Below, in pieces: positions 34,340 through 43,489 of a stretch of DNA of 64,000 bases (position 1 is its first letter; the number at the start of each line of letters is the position of its first letter). Under the pieces are notes generated by a model. That model was given only the letters and a program-made list of their open reading frames with translations, was not told the origin of the DNA and did not search any database. A program made the translations under genes and the position numbers. The stretch is from Polaribacter butkevichii (GTDB lineage: Bacteria; Bacteroidota; Bacteroidia; Flavobacteriales; Flavobacteriaceae): positions 1,445,001-1,509,000 of the forward strand of contig NZ_CP150661.1 of NCBI RefSeq assembly GCF_038024105.1, written 5' to 3'.

Positions 34340-35623
34340 TTGACTATTATTAAGGACAAAGAAGAGTTTCTTGACTGGATAAATCTAAAGGATGAGGAAT
34401 ACATCCGGAAAGGTTTTGAATATTGCAACTACAGGGTAGCAGACAGTATGCTCAATTTAGATAATTTGAAAATTGAGAATATTGATATAACATATAAATC
34501 TTTTGAATGTACTTTTTTTAAAAATTGTGTATTCTTCAATTGTGATATTAATCATTCAGTTTTTCATTCTTGCACTTTTGTAGATTGCCAATTCATCCAA
34601 TGTAAATTTTATCAAACTAAATTCCTTTTCGTGGAGTTAACTAATTGTCAATTTATAGATTGCACAATAACTGGATTAGAATTTTCGGACTTGGATGCAA
34701 ACAATTTGATTTTCATTGATTGCCCTGAAATTCTTGATTTAAGTTTACGAGGTTTTGGTAAACGTTCCATTTCATTCGTTCGCTGTTATTTGCACCATTT
34801 AGATGTCGAACCTATTAGCGTCAATGAAAATTCCCCCAAAGAGATTAATCAAGAAATAATTGATTTTGAAGAGTGTATAATTAAAGAGTCTAGTTTTGAC
34901 CGAATTGATTTTACGAAAAGTACATTCAAAGAATGTGATTTATCGTTAATTCAATTTTCTTCCTGTGAATTTTCAAAAAATACTATTGATGTTTCTAATA
35001 AAACTTATGCAAATGAATTTAATATGGTTGACATTAGAACGATTTTAAATTCACCACCACTTGATAAAATTGTACTTGAAAATATTTTTGGAATAAATAG
35101 TTCAGATGTAAAAGAGTATTTAATCGATTTAACTTCAAAAATTGAATTTCAATCAATTTTTATTTCATACAGTTTTGCCGACAAACAGTTCGCTAAAAAA
35201 ATAAATGAAACGCTAAATAGACGTGGAATAATGACATTTCTATGGGAATATGATTCTCCTGGAGGTAAGAGCCTCAAAAACATAATGTCATCAAACATTA
35301 AGAACAAAGACAGAGTTCTATTTATTGCCTCGGAAAATTCCATAAAAAGTAAAGCCTGTCAATTTGAATTGTCAAAAGGGAGAGAAAAACAGGAAATAAC
35401 TTGGAATGATGTTCTTTTCCCAATACATATTGATAATTTTTTATTTGATTTAGAAAAGGAACAAATAAGGCCTATTGAAAATCAAGATGAATACTGGAAA
35501 AACATTGAAGAATTAAGGAAATTAAATTCTTTGGACTTTTCAGATTTTGTAAATCCAGATTCAATGGATGAACATAAATTTGAAAAACTGATTTATAGAT
35601 TAATAAAAGGATTAAGAAAATAA
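34340..35623 (+). CDS. Pentapeptide-repeat protein with C-terminal TIR domain, 427 aa
   Basis: Residues about 50-215 form a right-handed pentapeptide-type helix (repeated CxF.(D/N)C patterns such as CTFVDCQFIQCKF and SSFDRIDFTKSTFKECDL). Residues about 271-400 are a TIR domain: IFISYSFADKQFAKKINETL, GGKSLKNIMSSNI and the CQFELSKG helix with the presumed catalytic glutamate at 343. Bacterial TIR domains commonly cleave NAD+ in antiphage defence, so an abortive-infection sensor-effector is plausible (inference). The start is TTG, 23 bases after the core. Cassette ends: GTTGGGCATA/TATGCCCAAC. Confidence 0.88.
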   Translation: MTIIKDKEEFLDWINLKDEEYIRKGFEYCNYRVADSMLNLDNLKIENIDITYKSFECTFFKNCVFFNCDINHSVFHSCTFVDCQFIQCKFYQTKFLFVELTNCQFIDCTITGLEFSDLDANNLIFIDCPEILDLSLRGFGKRSISFVRCYLHHLDVEPISVNENSPKEINQEIIDFEECIIKESSFDRIDFTKSTFKECDLSLIQFSSCEFSKNTIDVSNKTYANEFNMVDIRTILNSPPLDKIVLENIFGINSSDVKEYLIDLTSKIEFQSIFISYSFADKQFAKKINETLNRRGIMTFLWEYDSPGGKSLKNIMSSNIKNKDRVLFIASENSIKSKACQFELSKGREKQEITWNDVLFPIHIDNFLFDLEKEQIRPIENQDEYWKNIEELRKLNSLDFSDFVNPDSMDEHKFEKLIYRLIKGLRK

Positions 35624-35627
35624 CTAT

Positions 35628-35758
35628 GCCCAACAATGGCTATATGTAATTGCTTGTTCTCGCCTACTTCTGAAAATCCTCGCGGATTTTCAGTTTGGTG
35701 TGTACTTGCAAAGTTAAGTGCTAACCCACGCAACTACTCATAGCCGAGACCGTTACCA
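35628..35758 (+). repeat. attC-like cassette junction site 36
   Basis: Left core GCCCAAC, right core GTTACCA. Inner arms GGCTAT/ATAGCC, a fully compensated change from GTGTAT/ATACAC; hairpin GAAAATCC/GGATTTTC. Confidence 0.87.
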
Positions 35759-35800
35759 TTTATTAAACAAAAAATCAATAACCCAAACAAAAATTGAAAT

Positions 35801-36112
35801 ATGAAAAAAAAGATTAATTTATTTGTAATTACTATTTTATTAACATCATTTCCTTTTATTACTTCTTGTAGTAATAATGACGATAATGACGAAAACGAAT
35901 TGAAATATTCCGTTGAATTAGAAGAAGTATGTCGAGAAGATGGAAATGATTATTGCATAACGAAACAAGAATATGAAAGAATAAAAGAAATTCAAAATAC
36001 TCCTCCATTTGAACCTTGTGAATGGATTTCTATCAAAGATATCAATGGAAACGGACATAGTGGCTATATAAGAAGTTTAGGAGCAAGTTCAAGTAACTCT
36101 AACTGTAATTAA
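35801..36112 (+). CDS. Small lipoprotein, 103 aa
   Basis: A signal peptide ends in a lipobox (PFITSCSNNDD, cysteine near residue 23). The mature part is acidic with cysteines (VCREDGNDYC, PCEWISIKD) that could form disulfides. No family is recognised. It is the first of two genes in its cassette (start GTTACCATTT). Confidence 0.75.
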   Translation: MKKKINLFVITILLTSFPFITSCSNNDDNDENELKYSVELEEVCREDGNDYCITKQEYERIKEIQNTPPFEPCEWISIKDINGNGHSGYIRSLGASSSNSNCN

Positions 36113-36118
36113 ACCTGA

Positions 36119-36691
36119 ATGGAAAAAATCACAGAATTTCTTGCTGTATATCCTAAAATTGGCGCAACATTAATTGCTACCACTTTTGCATCAATTGGTT
36201 GGGTTTTTAGAAATTTATTTGAACTTTTCATAGAAAAAAGAAAATATAATAGAGAACTAAAAACCTATTTCTGGAAAGAAAAAATTGATGCTTCTAAAAA
36301 AGCATCTGAATTTTACTTTGAATATGCTAATTTCTTAAATTTAGCACGTATTCAATTTGAAAACTATAGGCTACAGAAAATTGAACACGGTTTATTAATC
36401 AAAAATTTCCAAAAAGAAGTGCAATTTTATGCGGATAAACTAAAGTCGTTTCCTCATTTTGAACATCATCATATAAATATTTTTTATGAATTTGACGAAA
36501 ATAAATCGCTGGAAATAAATAATGAAATTAATTCTGTAAACAGAGAAATTTTAGAATTAAATCCCGAAGAAGATAATTCCGAAAAAGCAAAATATTTGTT
36601 TGGGAAAATTGAGAATAATTATGAAAAATTATTTAATCTTCAAAAAGGTCACACAACTAAAGTTCGGAAAGATTTGAAAGAGTTCATATAA
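36119..36691 (+). CDS. Membrane-anchored helical protein, 190 aa
   Basis: One N-terminal membrane helix (IGATLIATTFASIGWVF) is followed by a long charged helical cytoplasmic part (FWKEKIDASKKASEFYFEYANF and later coiled-coil-like segments). It begins six bases after the lipoprotein gene, so the pair is probably co-expressed. It resembles the small single-span helical proteins often seen in defence or phage loci, without a named family. Cassette end: AAATGGTAAC. Confidence 0.75.
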   Translation: MEKITEFLAVYPKIGATLIATTFASIGWVFRNLFELFIEKRKYNRELKTYFWKEKIDASKKASEFYFEYANFLNLARIQFENYRLQKIEHGLLIKNFQKEVQFYADKLKSFPHFEHHHINIFYEFDENKSLEINNEINSVNREILELNPEEDNSEKAKYLFGKIENNYEKLFNLQKGHTTKVRKDLKEFI

Positions 36692-36699
36692 AAAACAAA

Positions 36700-36831
36700 T
36701 GGTAACACCGTATATAATTTATTGCTGGCTTCCCGCCTACTTACGAAAATCCTCGCGGATTTTCTATTCGGTTTTTATTTGCTAACTTAGTCGCTTAACT
36801 ACGCAACAAACCATATACAACAACGTTAGGC
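36700..36831 (+). repeat. attC-like cassette junction site 37
   Basis: Left core TGGTAAC, right core GTTAGGC. Inner arms GTATAT/ATATAC; hairpin GAAAATCC/GGATTTTC. Confidence 0.86.
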
Positions 36832-36848
36832 AATATTAAAAATAAACT

Positions 36849-38705
36849 ATGAGAATAAAGGAAGACATTCCAATATTAGGAAAGGTTAATGTTAACTTCC
36901 TTGAATTAAGTGCAAAACTGTATAAGCATTTCATTGACATCAAAGAAATTGATAGACAGAAAAACACAGCTCATTTAGGACTAATTTCTCACGCCTTTAA
37001 AAACTCAAATCACAGCAGATTTGATTATTTAATTTTGCAATGTGTAATATCCGATTTAATTGAAAACTCATATAAAGGAACTTCTAATGCTCAAGGAAGT
37101 ATAACTATAAATGGAACTAAGCAAAATGGAAACGATATTATTAAAACTTGGATTTTACTTTCCAATTTTGGGCATTGCAAAAATACTATTGGAGATGAAA
37201 AAACACTACTTCTTCATTGTATTCAAAATAAAACATTTAAAAGAAAATTAATCAATTCAATTAAAGACATTAGACTAAAAAAATGGTCTGAAGAAGTAAT
37301 TAATAATTTTGATTATGTAAATTTTCATCATATAATAAGTTTCATTAGAATATATAAAACATTCACAAGGAGAGTTTCAAGACAAGATGAACTTATTAAG
37401 TTATACAAATTATTAATACTACCTGAAGAAGAAAATAAGGTAATTGCAAATCCTATTCAGATTTCTCAATTGAAAAACATTTATTACATATTGAGAGATA
37501 TTTCTATTATCTCTTTAGATTCAAGAAATAGCTCTTTACCTTTCAATTTAGATATTCTTTCAACAGTATTATCATTAGATTCGTTTGAACAAAAATATCA
37601 AAATAGAAGAATTTCAGTCATTTTAGAACCTCTTATTTCAATTCTGTGTGATAACCTTTATTTAAATGTTAAAAGCCAAACTCACCAAAGGTCATATGAA
37701 ATAAATGCATCTAAAAAAATTGATCCAAATGTTATAAAAAGTATTGATATTGCATTAAGCGATGGATTATACGACCCTACAGAATGTAATTTGGAACATT
37801 TTTTAAGGATTCAACTTAATAAAAAGAATATGGTTTTTGAGAAAATTTCAAGAGCCACTCAACAAATTTTAACTGTAAAAAATGGAATAGAAGGTGTTAA
37901 TGCCTCAATAGATTTAAATCCTTTTACTGACGAGAGAGTTATTGATTTTTATATAGAAAATAATTTCAATATTAAATATTTCTCTAGTTTCATATACAAT
38001 ATCGGAGAAATAACAATTAGACAAATTATAGGTACAGCTTCTAATGAATTTAATAAAACTAAAAAAATCAATGAAATAATCGATAGTAATTTAAATGTAC
38101 TACCAATCACGGAAGCACAAAAAAAAGATTTTAAGAAACCAATTCAAGAACATATTTCATCTAATATTAAAAAAGCTTTATTAAATAAAAACCTACCAAT
38201 ATTCAAAAATATACTTTGGTCAGTTCTACGTTACCACTTAGATAAAGAGTATCATTTTGATATTGAAAACCATTCTTTTGAGAAATACGATTATTTTGGA
38301 GTAAAGGTTGCTGGCCTAAACCCTCTTAAAGAAAATTTAGATAAAGCGATAATTTCTGAGAAAGATATAGATAGAAAACACGAATTAAATCAACAAAAAA
38401 AATCAGCATATCGCAAATTTGATGGTACTGTCTTGATTTGTCTTTCTAGAATAAAAATTTACAATTATTCATTAGCACCAAGTAAAAGGCCAGTGACTGA
38501 TATTGATGGAGTTGTATTAAAATTTAATGATAAAGAATTAATTCTAGAATTACACGAAAGTAAGAATACAGCGAAACCCGAAAAAGATGCTATAAAAGAT
38601 ATAAATTCTAAACTACTAAAAACAATTGATAAAAAAATTAAGGGTATTAAAATCAAAAAAGTTCCAAGTTATGGAGCGAAAATTTATATCAGACATAAAA
38701 AATAA
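36849..38705 (+). CDS. Large hypothetical protein, possibly degenerate HD-domain, 618 aa
   Basis: A soluble, mostly helical protein and the longest single cassette gene outside the metal cluster. The N-terminal NHSRFDYLILQCVISDL and the following SNFGHCKNTIGDEKTLLLH resemble the HxRFxH...DxGH layout of HD/dNTPase proteins, but the HD pair is not clean, so this is tentative. The C-terminal 120 residues (DIDGVVLKFNDKELILELHESKNTAKP) look like a separate beta-rich domain with E..E-K residues. Its size and isolation suggest a single-gene defence or nucleic-acid enzyme. Cassette ends: GTTAGGCAAT/ATTGCCTAAC. Confidence 0.75.
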   Translation: MRIKEDIPILGKVNVNFLELSAKLYKHFIDIKEIDRQKNTAHLGLISHAFKNSNHSRFDYLILQCVISDLIENSYKGTSNAQGSITINGTKQNGNDIIKTWILLSNFGHCKNTIGDEKTLLLHCIQNKTFKRKLINSIKDIRLKKWSEEVINNFDYVNFHHIISFIRIYKTFTRRVSRQDELIKLYKLLILPEEENKVIANPIQISQLKNIYYILRDISIISLDSRNSSLPFNLDILSTVLSLDSFEQKYQNRRISVILEPLISILCDNLYLNVKSQTHQRSYEINASKKIDPNVIKSIDIALSDGLYDPTECNLEHFLRIQLNKKNMVFEKISRATQQILTVKNGIEGVNASIDLNPFTDERVIDFYIENNFNIKYFSSFIYNIGEITIRQIIGTASNEFNKTKKINEIIDSNLNVLPITEAQKKDFKKPIQEHISSNIKKALLNKNLPIFKNILWSVLRYHLDKEYHFDIENHSFEKYDYFGVKVAGLNPLKENLDKAIISEKDIDRKHELNQQKKSAYRKFDGTVLICLSRIKIYNYSLAPSKRPVTDIDGVVLKFNDKELILELHESKNTAKPEKDAIKDINSKLLKTIDKKIKGIKIKKVPSYGAKIYIRHKK

Positions 38706-38709
38706 CATT

Positions 38710-38907
38710 GCCTAACATTGGCTATAATTAATACGGGTTTTGGTGTTTAATCGAAAAGTTAGTGTATTTTTATAATGTCCGCCAAATCTTTTGATTTGGA
38801 ATTTAAAAAGGAAAAATTAAAACAAAATAAAAAGTTTTGGCTAAGTGCTTAATCGGAAATTAATCGCTTATTTATTCCCATACTAATCATAGCCGAAGCC
38901 GTTACCA
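38710..38907 (+). repeat. attC-like cassette junction site 38, long variant
   Basis: Left core GCCTAAC, right core GTTACCA. Inner arms GGCTAT/ATAGCC. About 198 bases; the centre shares GTCCGCCAAAT and CGAAAAGTTAG with the long site at 22097. Confidence 0.7.
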
Positions 38908-39329
38908 AAAATAGCTCAATCACTCAAATCCTGAATTTAAAATAGCATTTAAAAGCTAAAAAAAAAGAATTTAAAATTGCGGAACACTCTCTGAAGATTG
39001 GAGAATTCTGAAAGAATTTTGTTTACATTTTTGAGAATTTAGAAAAATAAAAAGTAAAAACTGAGCAGTGTGGAATTGAGCAAAATGCGGAGTAAAATTA
39101 TCTTTAAAACGAAAATTCAGAAAGGCTGAGAATTTCTTTAAAATCAAAAAAAAAAAGTAAAAATTGTTGGCGGAATTAAGCACGTAAGAAAACACTCAAA
39201 CGCTGAAAAACCAAAATTGCGGAATTGAGCAAAATGTGGAATTAAAATATTGGCGGAATTTTCACTCGAACGCTGAATTTAGAAAATAATAAGAAAAAAT
39301 TGGAAAATAAAAAAACTACTTTTGGTAAC
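38901..39329 (+). mobile_element. Noncoding cassette, family H (single copy)
   Basis: A 429-bp cassette with ends GTTACCAAAA/TTTTGGTAAC. It holds AACACTCTCTGAAGATTGGAGAATT (given here as three overlapping words: ACTCTCTG, GATTGG, GGAGAATT), plus GCGGAATT and ACTCAAAC units. No credible gene. Confidence 0.72.
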
Positions 39330-39457
39330 ACCGTGTATAAAAAATTGCTTATTTTTAGCTTAACCGAAGGCAGTTGCATTTTTACTCACTTCAATTTTCC
39401 TGCGGAAAATAACCGTTCATAAAAATCGCAACTTTCCATAACACAACAACGTTGTAA
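39323..39457 (+). repeat. attC-like cassette junction site 39
   Basis: Left core TGGTAAC, right core GTTGTAA. Inner arms GTGTAT/ATAACAC (bulged); hairpin ATTTTCC/GGAAAAT. Confidence 0.83.
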
Positions 39458-39529
39458 GCAATACACAAAAACTCAGATAATCTTAAACATTTTTTTTGAA
39501 TCTAGAATAATAGGCAAGCCAAAAGAATT

Positions 39530-40396
39530 ATGAAAAAGTTAAAAATACTATTATTAAGTCTATTAATCCTAAATATATCTTGTTCCTCTATAACCAATAA
39601 ACAAAACAAAGGAAATGTCGTTCCCGAAAATTTTGAATATAAAACGAAATTTACGACACTCAAATCAGTTATGATTTTACCATTTGAAATAAATGGAGTT
39701 ACCAAAAACTTTATTTTTGATACAGGTGCTGACTATTCCATTATTCAAAGAGACTCGATGATTGGCAAAACTAACAATTATGGGGGAGCCTCTAAACGTA
39801 AAATGAGATTAGGGAGTGAGATTATATTATCGATGAAAATTAATAATATAGATTTCACTAATACGTTCGCTCTAAATGGTGACATGAAAGGTCTTAAAGA
39901 ACAAATCCCCAATTTTGGAGGGATAATTGGACAGTCTATTATAAAAAAAGCAAATTGGCTTATTGATTACCCTAACAGAACGATAAAATTATCTAACAAA
40001 AATATAGTGGACACAAATTATGAGACCATTAAAAGAACAATAGAAAAAGGTTCACCATATACATACATTACAATCAATGAAACTGATTATAAAGTAATGG
40101 TAGATTTTGGTTCATCAGCTGATTTTAATATTCCTAAGGAATCTAAACTAGCTAAAGAATTATTAATACAACATAATTTTTCTAACAATGAAAGAGAAAG
40201 ATATACTCTTGGCGGTCTTCAAAAACTAAAGGAAAAAGTTGGAATATTGCCTATAATCAAATTAGGAAATATAAAGTTTGAAAATATCAAAACAACTATA
40301 AATTCAGCAAAGGAAGCAAAAATCGGAATTGGATTTTTCAAAGACTCTAAAATCTATATAGACAACATAAATGACAACTATAAAATTAAGAAATAG
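39530..40396 (+). CDS. Retropepsin-like aspartyl protease lipoprotein, 288 aa
   Basis: The signal peptide ends in a lipobox (LLILNISCSS, cysteine 18). The protease active-site motif is FIFDTGADYS, with the catalytic aspartate at residue 64; a second half-site YKVMVDFGSSADF near residue 184 has DFGSS in place of DTG, giving a two-lobe single-chain aspartyl protease as in other Bacteroidota. It probably acts in the periplasm. Cassette ends: GTTGTAAGCA/TGCTTACAAC. Confidence 0.86.
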   Translation: MKKLKILLLSLLILNISCSSITNKQNKGNVVPENFEYKTKFTTLKSVMILPFEINGVTKNFIFDTGADYSIIQRDSMIGKTNNYGGASKRKMRLGSEIILSMKINNIDFTNTFALNGDMKGLKEQIPNFGGIIGQSIIKKANWLIDYPNRTIKLSNKNIVDTNYETIKRTIEKGSPYTYITINETDYKVMVDFGSSADFNIPKESKLAKELLIQHNFSNNERERYTLGGLQKLKEKVGILPIIKLGNIKFENIKTTINSAKEAKIGIGFFKDSKIYIDNINDNYKIKK

Positions 40397-40411
40397 AGCT
40401 AATAATACTGC

Positions 40412-40545
40412 TTACAACACAGTATATAAAAAATTGCTGGTGTTGTGCTTAAACAAAGGTCGTTGCTTGTTTTGTTACGTCTGATTTTCCTTCGGAAAAT
40501 CCTCGCATACAAAACCGCAACTTTCCATATACTAACACGTTAGCA
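40412..40545 (+). repeat. attC-like cassette junction site 40
   Basis: Left core TTACAAC, right core GTTAGCA. Inner arms GTATAT/ATATAC; hairpin GATTTTCC/GGAAAATC. Confidence 0.85.
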
Positions 40546-40562
40546 CCAATAAGATAAAAATA

Positions 40563-41066
40563 ATGAACTTGAACAAATTATTACCGATAATCTATGTTAT
40601 TATTTGGATTTCAATAATTTTTCTTACACCGAAAGAAGTCTTTTATTCTGGAGAAGGAATAATGAGATGGATTATATATGGAGGAATATTTTTATTATTA
40701 CCGTATTTACTATTTAAATCATTGGAATTAACTTCTTTTTCCAAAAAGACACGAAAAGGAATTGCTTATCTGTCAATTTTTCTTGGAATTCCATTTGGTC
40801 TGTGGCTGAATGTTTATAGTGAAAACGAACTGAAAGAAAACGGAAAAATAACATACGGAATAATTGAAAAAGCGTGGTTAATTATTAGAAAAAGCAGAAC
40901 GGATGTTTGGTCTGTTAAGGCAAAATATATTGTAGGAGATAAAACATTTCATACGTCTACAAAAGAAAATCCTGAAAAAACATTATTTATAGGAGACACA
41001 ATAAGAATCAAATACTCGGAAAAAACACCACAAATAAGTGAAATTATCGAATTGAAAAATAAATAA
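40563..41066 (+). CDS. Membrane protein with DUF3592-like tail, 167 aa
   Basis: Three membrane helices (about residues 6-23, 36-52, 67-83) precede an extracytoplasmic beta domain: ITYGIIEKAWL ... VKAKYIVGDKTFHTS ... LFIGDTIRIKYSEKTPQIS. That order (G.V/I strand, Y.V.G..F, G..I.V.Y...P) resembles DUF3592 proteins; the likeness is by eye. Cassette ends: GTTAGCACCA/TGGTGCTAAC, the same cores as the TPR cassette. Confidence 0.72.
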   Translation: MNLNKLLPIIYVIIWISIIFLTPKEVFYSGEGIMRWIIYGGIFLLLPYLLFKSLELTSFSKKTRKGIAYLSIFLGIPFGLWLNVYSENELKENGKITYGIIEKAWLIIRKSRTDVWSVKAKYIVGDKTFHTSTKENPEKTLFIGDTIRIKYSEKTPQISEIIELKNK

Positions 41067-41070
41067 CTGG

Positions 41071-41202
41071 TGCTAACACCGTATATAATTTATTGCTAGT
41101 TCTAGCCTACTTACGAAAATCCTCGCGGATTTTCTATTCGGTTTTTATTTGCTAAATTAGGTGCTTAAACCACGCAACAAAACATATACAACAACGTTGC
41201 CA
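41071..41202 (+). repeat. attC-like cassette junction site 41
   Basis: Left core TGCTAAC, right core GTTGCCA. Inner arms GTATAT/ATATAC; hairpin GAAAATCC/GGATTTTC. Confidence 0.86.
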
Positions 41203-41652
41203 AAAATTGTCCAGAACCACTCAAACCGTTGGAAAAAAAACAATAAAACTCTTGAATTTTAAAATGTTAGACACTCTCTCGCGAGTCAAAAATTTAGTTT
41301 TTTATAAAAATTAAAAAGGTTGAAAATATAGAGATTCTTAAAACAAAGTTTGTGGAATTTTTACTCAAACTTAAAATTTAAAAAGGCGGAGAAATCTCGT
41401 TTTTTAAGAATAAAAGAAACCACTCAAATGTTGAATTTCCAATTATTGCAGAGTGAAAATCTTTGAGGAATTATCACTCAAACGCAAAATTTGAAAATTA
41501 GGAAAGATCTCGTAAGTCAAAACATGAAAAACCACTCAAATGTTGAATTCCAAATATTTCGGAATTGAAAATGTTGGCGGAATTGTCACTCGAACGCTAA
41601 ATCTCGAAAATAATAACCAAAATCAGAAAAACAAAAAACAACTTTAGGCAAC
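41196..41652 (+). mobile_element. Noncoding cassette, family F copy 5
   Basis: A 457-bp unit that looks identical to 43483-43939. It contains ACTCTCTCGCGAGT. Ends GTTGCC/GGCAAC. Confidence 0.8.
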
Positions 41653-41780
41653 ACCGTGTAAAAAAAATTGCTTAATTTTAGCTTAATAAAAATTAGTGGC
41701 TTTTCTATAAACTTCTATTTTCCTTCGGAAAATAGCCGTTCATTTTAATCGCAACTTTTCATAACACAACAACGTTGTAC
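41646..41780 (+). repeat. attC-like cassette junction site 42
   Basis: Left core AGGCAAC, right core GTTGTAC. Family F subtype: arms GTGT/ACAC, hairpin CTATTTTCC/GGAAAATAG. Confidence 0.8.
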
Positions 41781-41838
41781 GTAAGCTAGAATTACCAACA
41801 AAAATTTAGTTAAAATTTAAGTTTTCAGATATTTAAAA

Positions 41839-42420
41839 ATGAAAAACAAGCGGAATTTAAAGCTGAAAATGAAAAAATCTGAAACAAAAATATTTGTCGG
41901 AATTGGAGTTCTAATTTTATTAATTGATATTTTATTAATGAAATATTGGGTTAGTATAATTGAACCTTATTCATTTATGTCAGTTGGAATTGAATCTTAT
42001 AGACCTCGAATATTTATTGTGAACATTCTGGTTGGAATTATTACATTCTTAATTAAAAAAAGATTTTCTATTTTATTTTTTGTAAACACAATTATCTGTT
42101 ATTTAATCTTCTCTTTTTTCTGGAATTCTTGGATTGAAAATCATCCTTATTCTCAAACGAACTATCATTTTAAAATTGAAAACAGAAATTTACGTTTAGA
42201 TATTTCTGAAAACCCAAATACTTATGGAATTTATGAACTGAATCCAAATCCGAATGATTCTTTGAAAATCATAAAAATGGGTATGAATCTAAAAAAAGGA
42301 GATAGTATTATATTAAAATGGTGGAAACAAGGCGAAAATTTTGAAATGTATTTTTACAAAAACAAATTAATTGGATTTCCTGAAAACCCGAAAGGAATTG
42401 AAATGAAGAAACAGGAATAA
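41839..42420 (+). CDS. Three-span membrane protein, 193 aa
   Basis: Membrane helices near residues 18-36, 58-74 and 79-98 are followed by a soluble domain (LRLDISENPNTYGIYELNPNPND...DSIILKWWKQGENFEMYFYKN). An ATG at 41869 is an alternative start. No family is recognised. Cassette ends: GTTGTACGTA/TACGTACAAC. Confidence 0.72.
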   Translation: MKNKRNLKLKMKKSETKIFVGIGVLILLIDILLMKYWVSIIEPYSFMSVGIESYRPRIFIVNILVGIITFLIKKRFSILFFVNTIICYLIFSFFWNSWIENHPYSQTNYHFKIENRNLRLDISENPNTYGIYELNPNPNDSLKIIKMGMNLKKGDSIILKWWKQGENFEMYFYKNKLIGFPENPKGIEMKKQE

Positions 42421-42429
42421 AAAGCCTAC

Positions 42430-42562
42430 GTACAACACCGTATAAACTTTATTGCTGGTTTTAGCTCACTTGGGAAATTCCTCCGGAATTTCGCCGTTCG
42501 TGTTTTATTTATTAAATTCACTGCTTAAACAACGCAACAAAGCTTATACAACAACGTTGTGG
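42430..42562 (+). repeat. attC-like cassette junction site 43
   Basis: Left core GTACAAC, right core GTTGTGG. Inner arms GTATAA/TTATAC; hairpin GAAATTCC/GGAATTTC. Confidence 0.86.
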
Positions 42563-42575
42563 TTAATTTAAGAAA

Positions 42576-42923
42576 ATGACGATAGAACAATTAAAATTGA
42601 ACATAAAATGGTGGGAATCCAAAAGATGGATTTATAATGTCGCTGTTGGACTTTTCGGAATTTTTGGAATTTACGATGGACTTTCAAGAGGAGAATACTC
42701 TTGGACAATAGACGACACAATTGGAATTATTATTTGGGGAATTGGAGCAAATATTTTTTATTCATTAGGAATTTTATTGGAATTATTTGACTGGTATTAC
42801 CTGAAAAACAGAGTCGGAATTAAAAGGTTCCGAATGGTATTTTTCATAATCGGAATTTTATTCAGTTGCTTATGGACTTTATGGTGTAGTTGGCTTTATT
42901 TTGCAAAACCACATTTATGGTAA
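42576..42923 (+). CDS. Three-span membrane protein, 115 aa
   Basis: The compact membrane protein has an N-terminal amphipathic part (LKLNIKWWESKRWIY) and three helices (VAVGLFGIFGIYDGL; IIIWGIGANIFYSLGILLELF; MVFFIIGILFSCLWTLWCSWLYF). It is first in a two-gene cassette starting GTTGTGGTTA. No family is recognised. Confidence 0.72.
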   Translation: MTIEQLKLNIKWWESKRWIYNVAVGLFGIFGIYDGLSRGEYSWTIDDTIGIIIWGIGANIFYSLGILLELFDWYYLKNRVGIKRFRMVFFIIGILFSCLWTLWCSWLYFAKPHLW

Positions 42924-42943
42924 AACAAATCAAGAAGTCTAAA

Positions 42944-43357
42944 ATGAACGAAATCTATTTATCTAAAATAAATGAAGAACAAAATCGAGAGGTCATTGTC
43001 GAAGGAGATGACCATTCTGTTTGGGCTTATGTCTTGAAACATTCGGAGGAAAGTATCGGAATTGAATTTGACGGATTTATATGTTCTCGCGGAACTCTTG
43101 TTGAGTCAAGTAAAGAAATAAAAGACTATATCAATAACGCTATTTCTGCACCATTAATGAAAAGGTATTCGAATGAATTCTCTATCCAACGAGAAATTAA
43201 AAATAAGGACATAGAAATTGATTGGAACGGAAACGAAATAAGTATAAAACTAAACGGAATTGATTTTCTGATTATGGATTTAAAAAACCGAAAATCTTAC
43301 TCAAAATCAACATCTGAAAATGGTCCTTATGGAATTCCAATAACTGAAAAAAACTAA
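42944..43357 (+). CDS. Soluble hypothetical protein, 137 aa
   Basis: I chose ATG 42944; an in-frame ATG at 42917 would overlap the membrane-protein gene. The protein begins MNEIYLSKINEEQNREV and contains VWAYVLKHSEESIGIEFDGFICSRG, a beta-rich pattern without a named family. Small acidic soluble partner of a membrane protein is a layout seen in immunity pairs, but nothing more specific can be said. Cassette end: TAACCACAAC. Confidence 0.68.
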   Translation: MNEIYLSKINEEQNREVIVEGDDHSVWAYVLKHSEESIGIEFDGFICSRGTLVESSKEIKDYINNAISAPLMKRYSNEFSIQREIKNKDIEIDWNGNEISIKLNGIDFLIMDLKNRKSYSKSTSENGPYGIPITEKN

Positions 43358-43489
43358 CCACAACACCGTGTATAATTCATTGCTAGTTATAGCCTACTTA
43401 CGAAAGTCCTCGCGGACTTTCTATCTGTGTTTTATTTATTAACTTTAGTGCTTGAAACACGCAACTAATCATACACAACAACGTTGCCA
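43358..43489 (+). repeat. attC-like cassette junction site 44
   Basis: Left core CCACAAC, right core GTTGCCA. Inner arms GTGTAT/ATACAC; hairpin GAAAGTCC/GGACTTTC. Confidence 0.86.
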
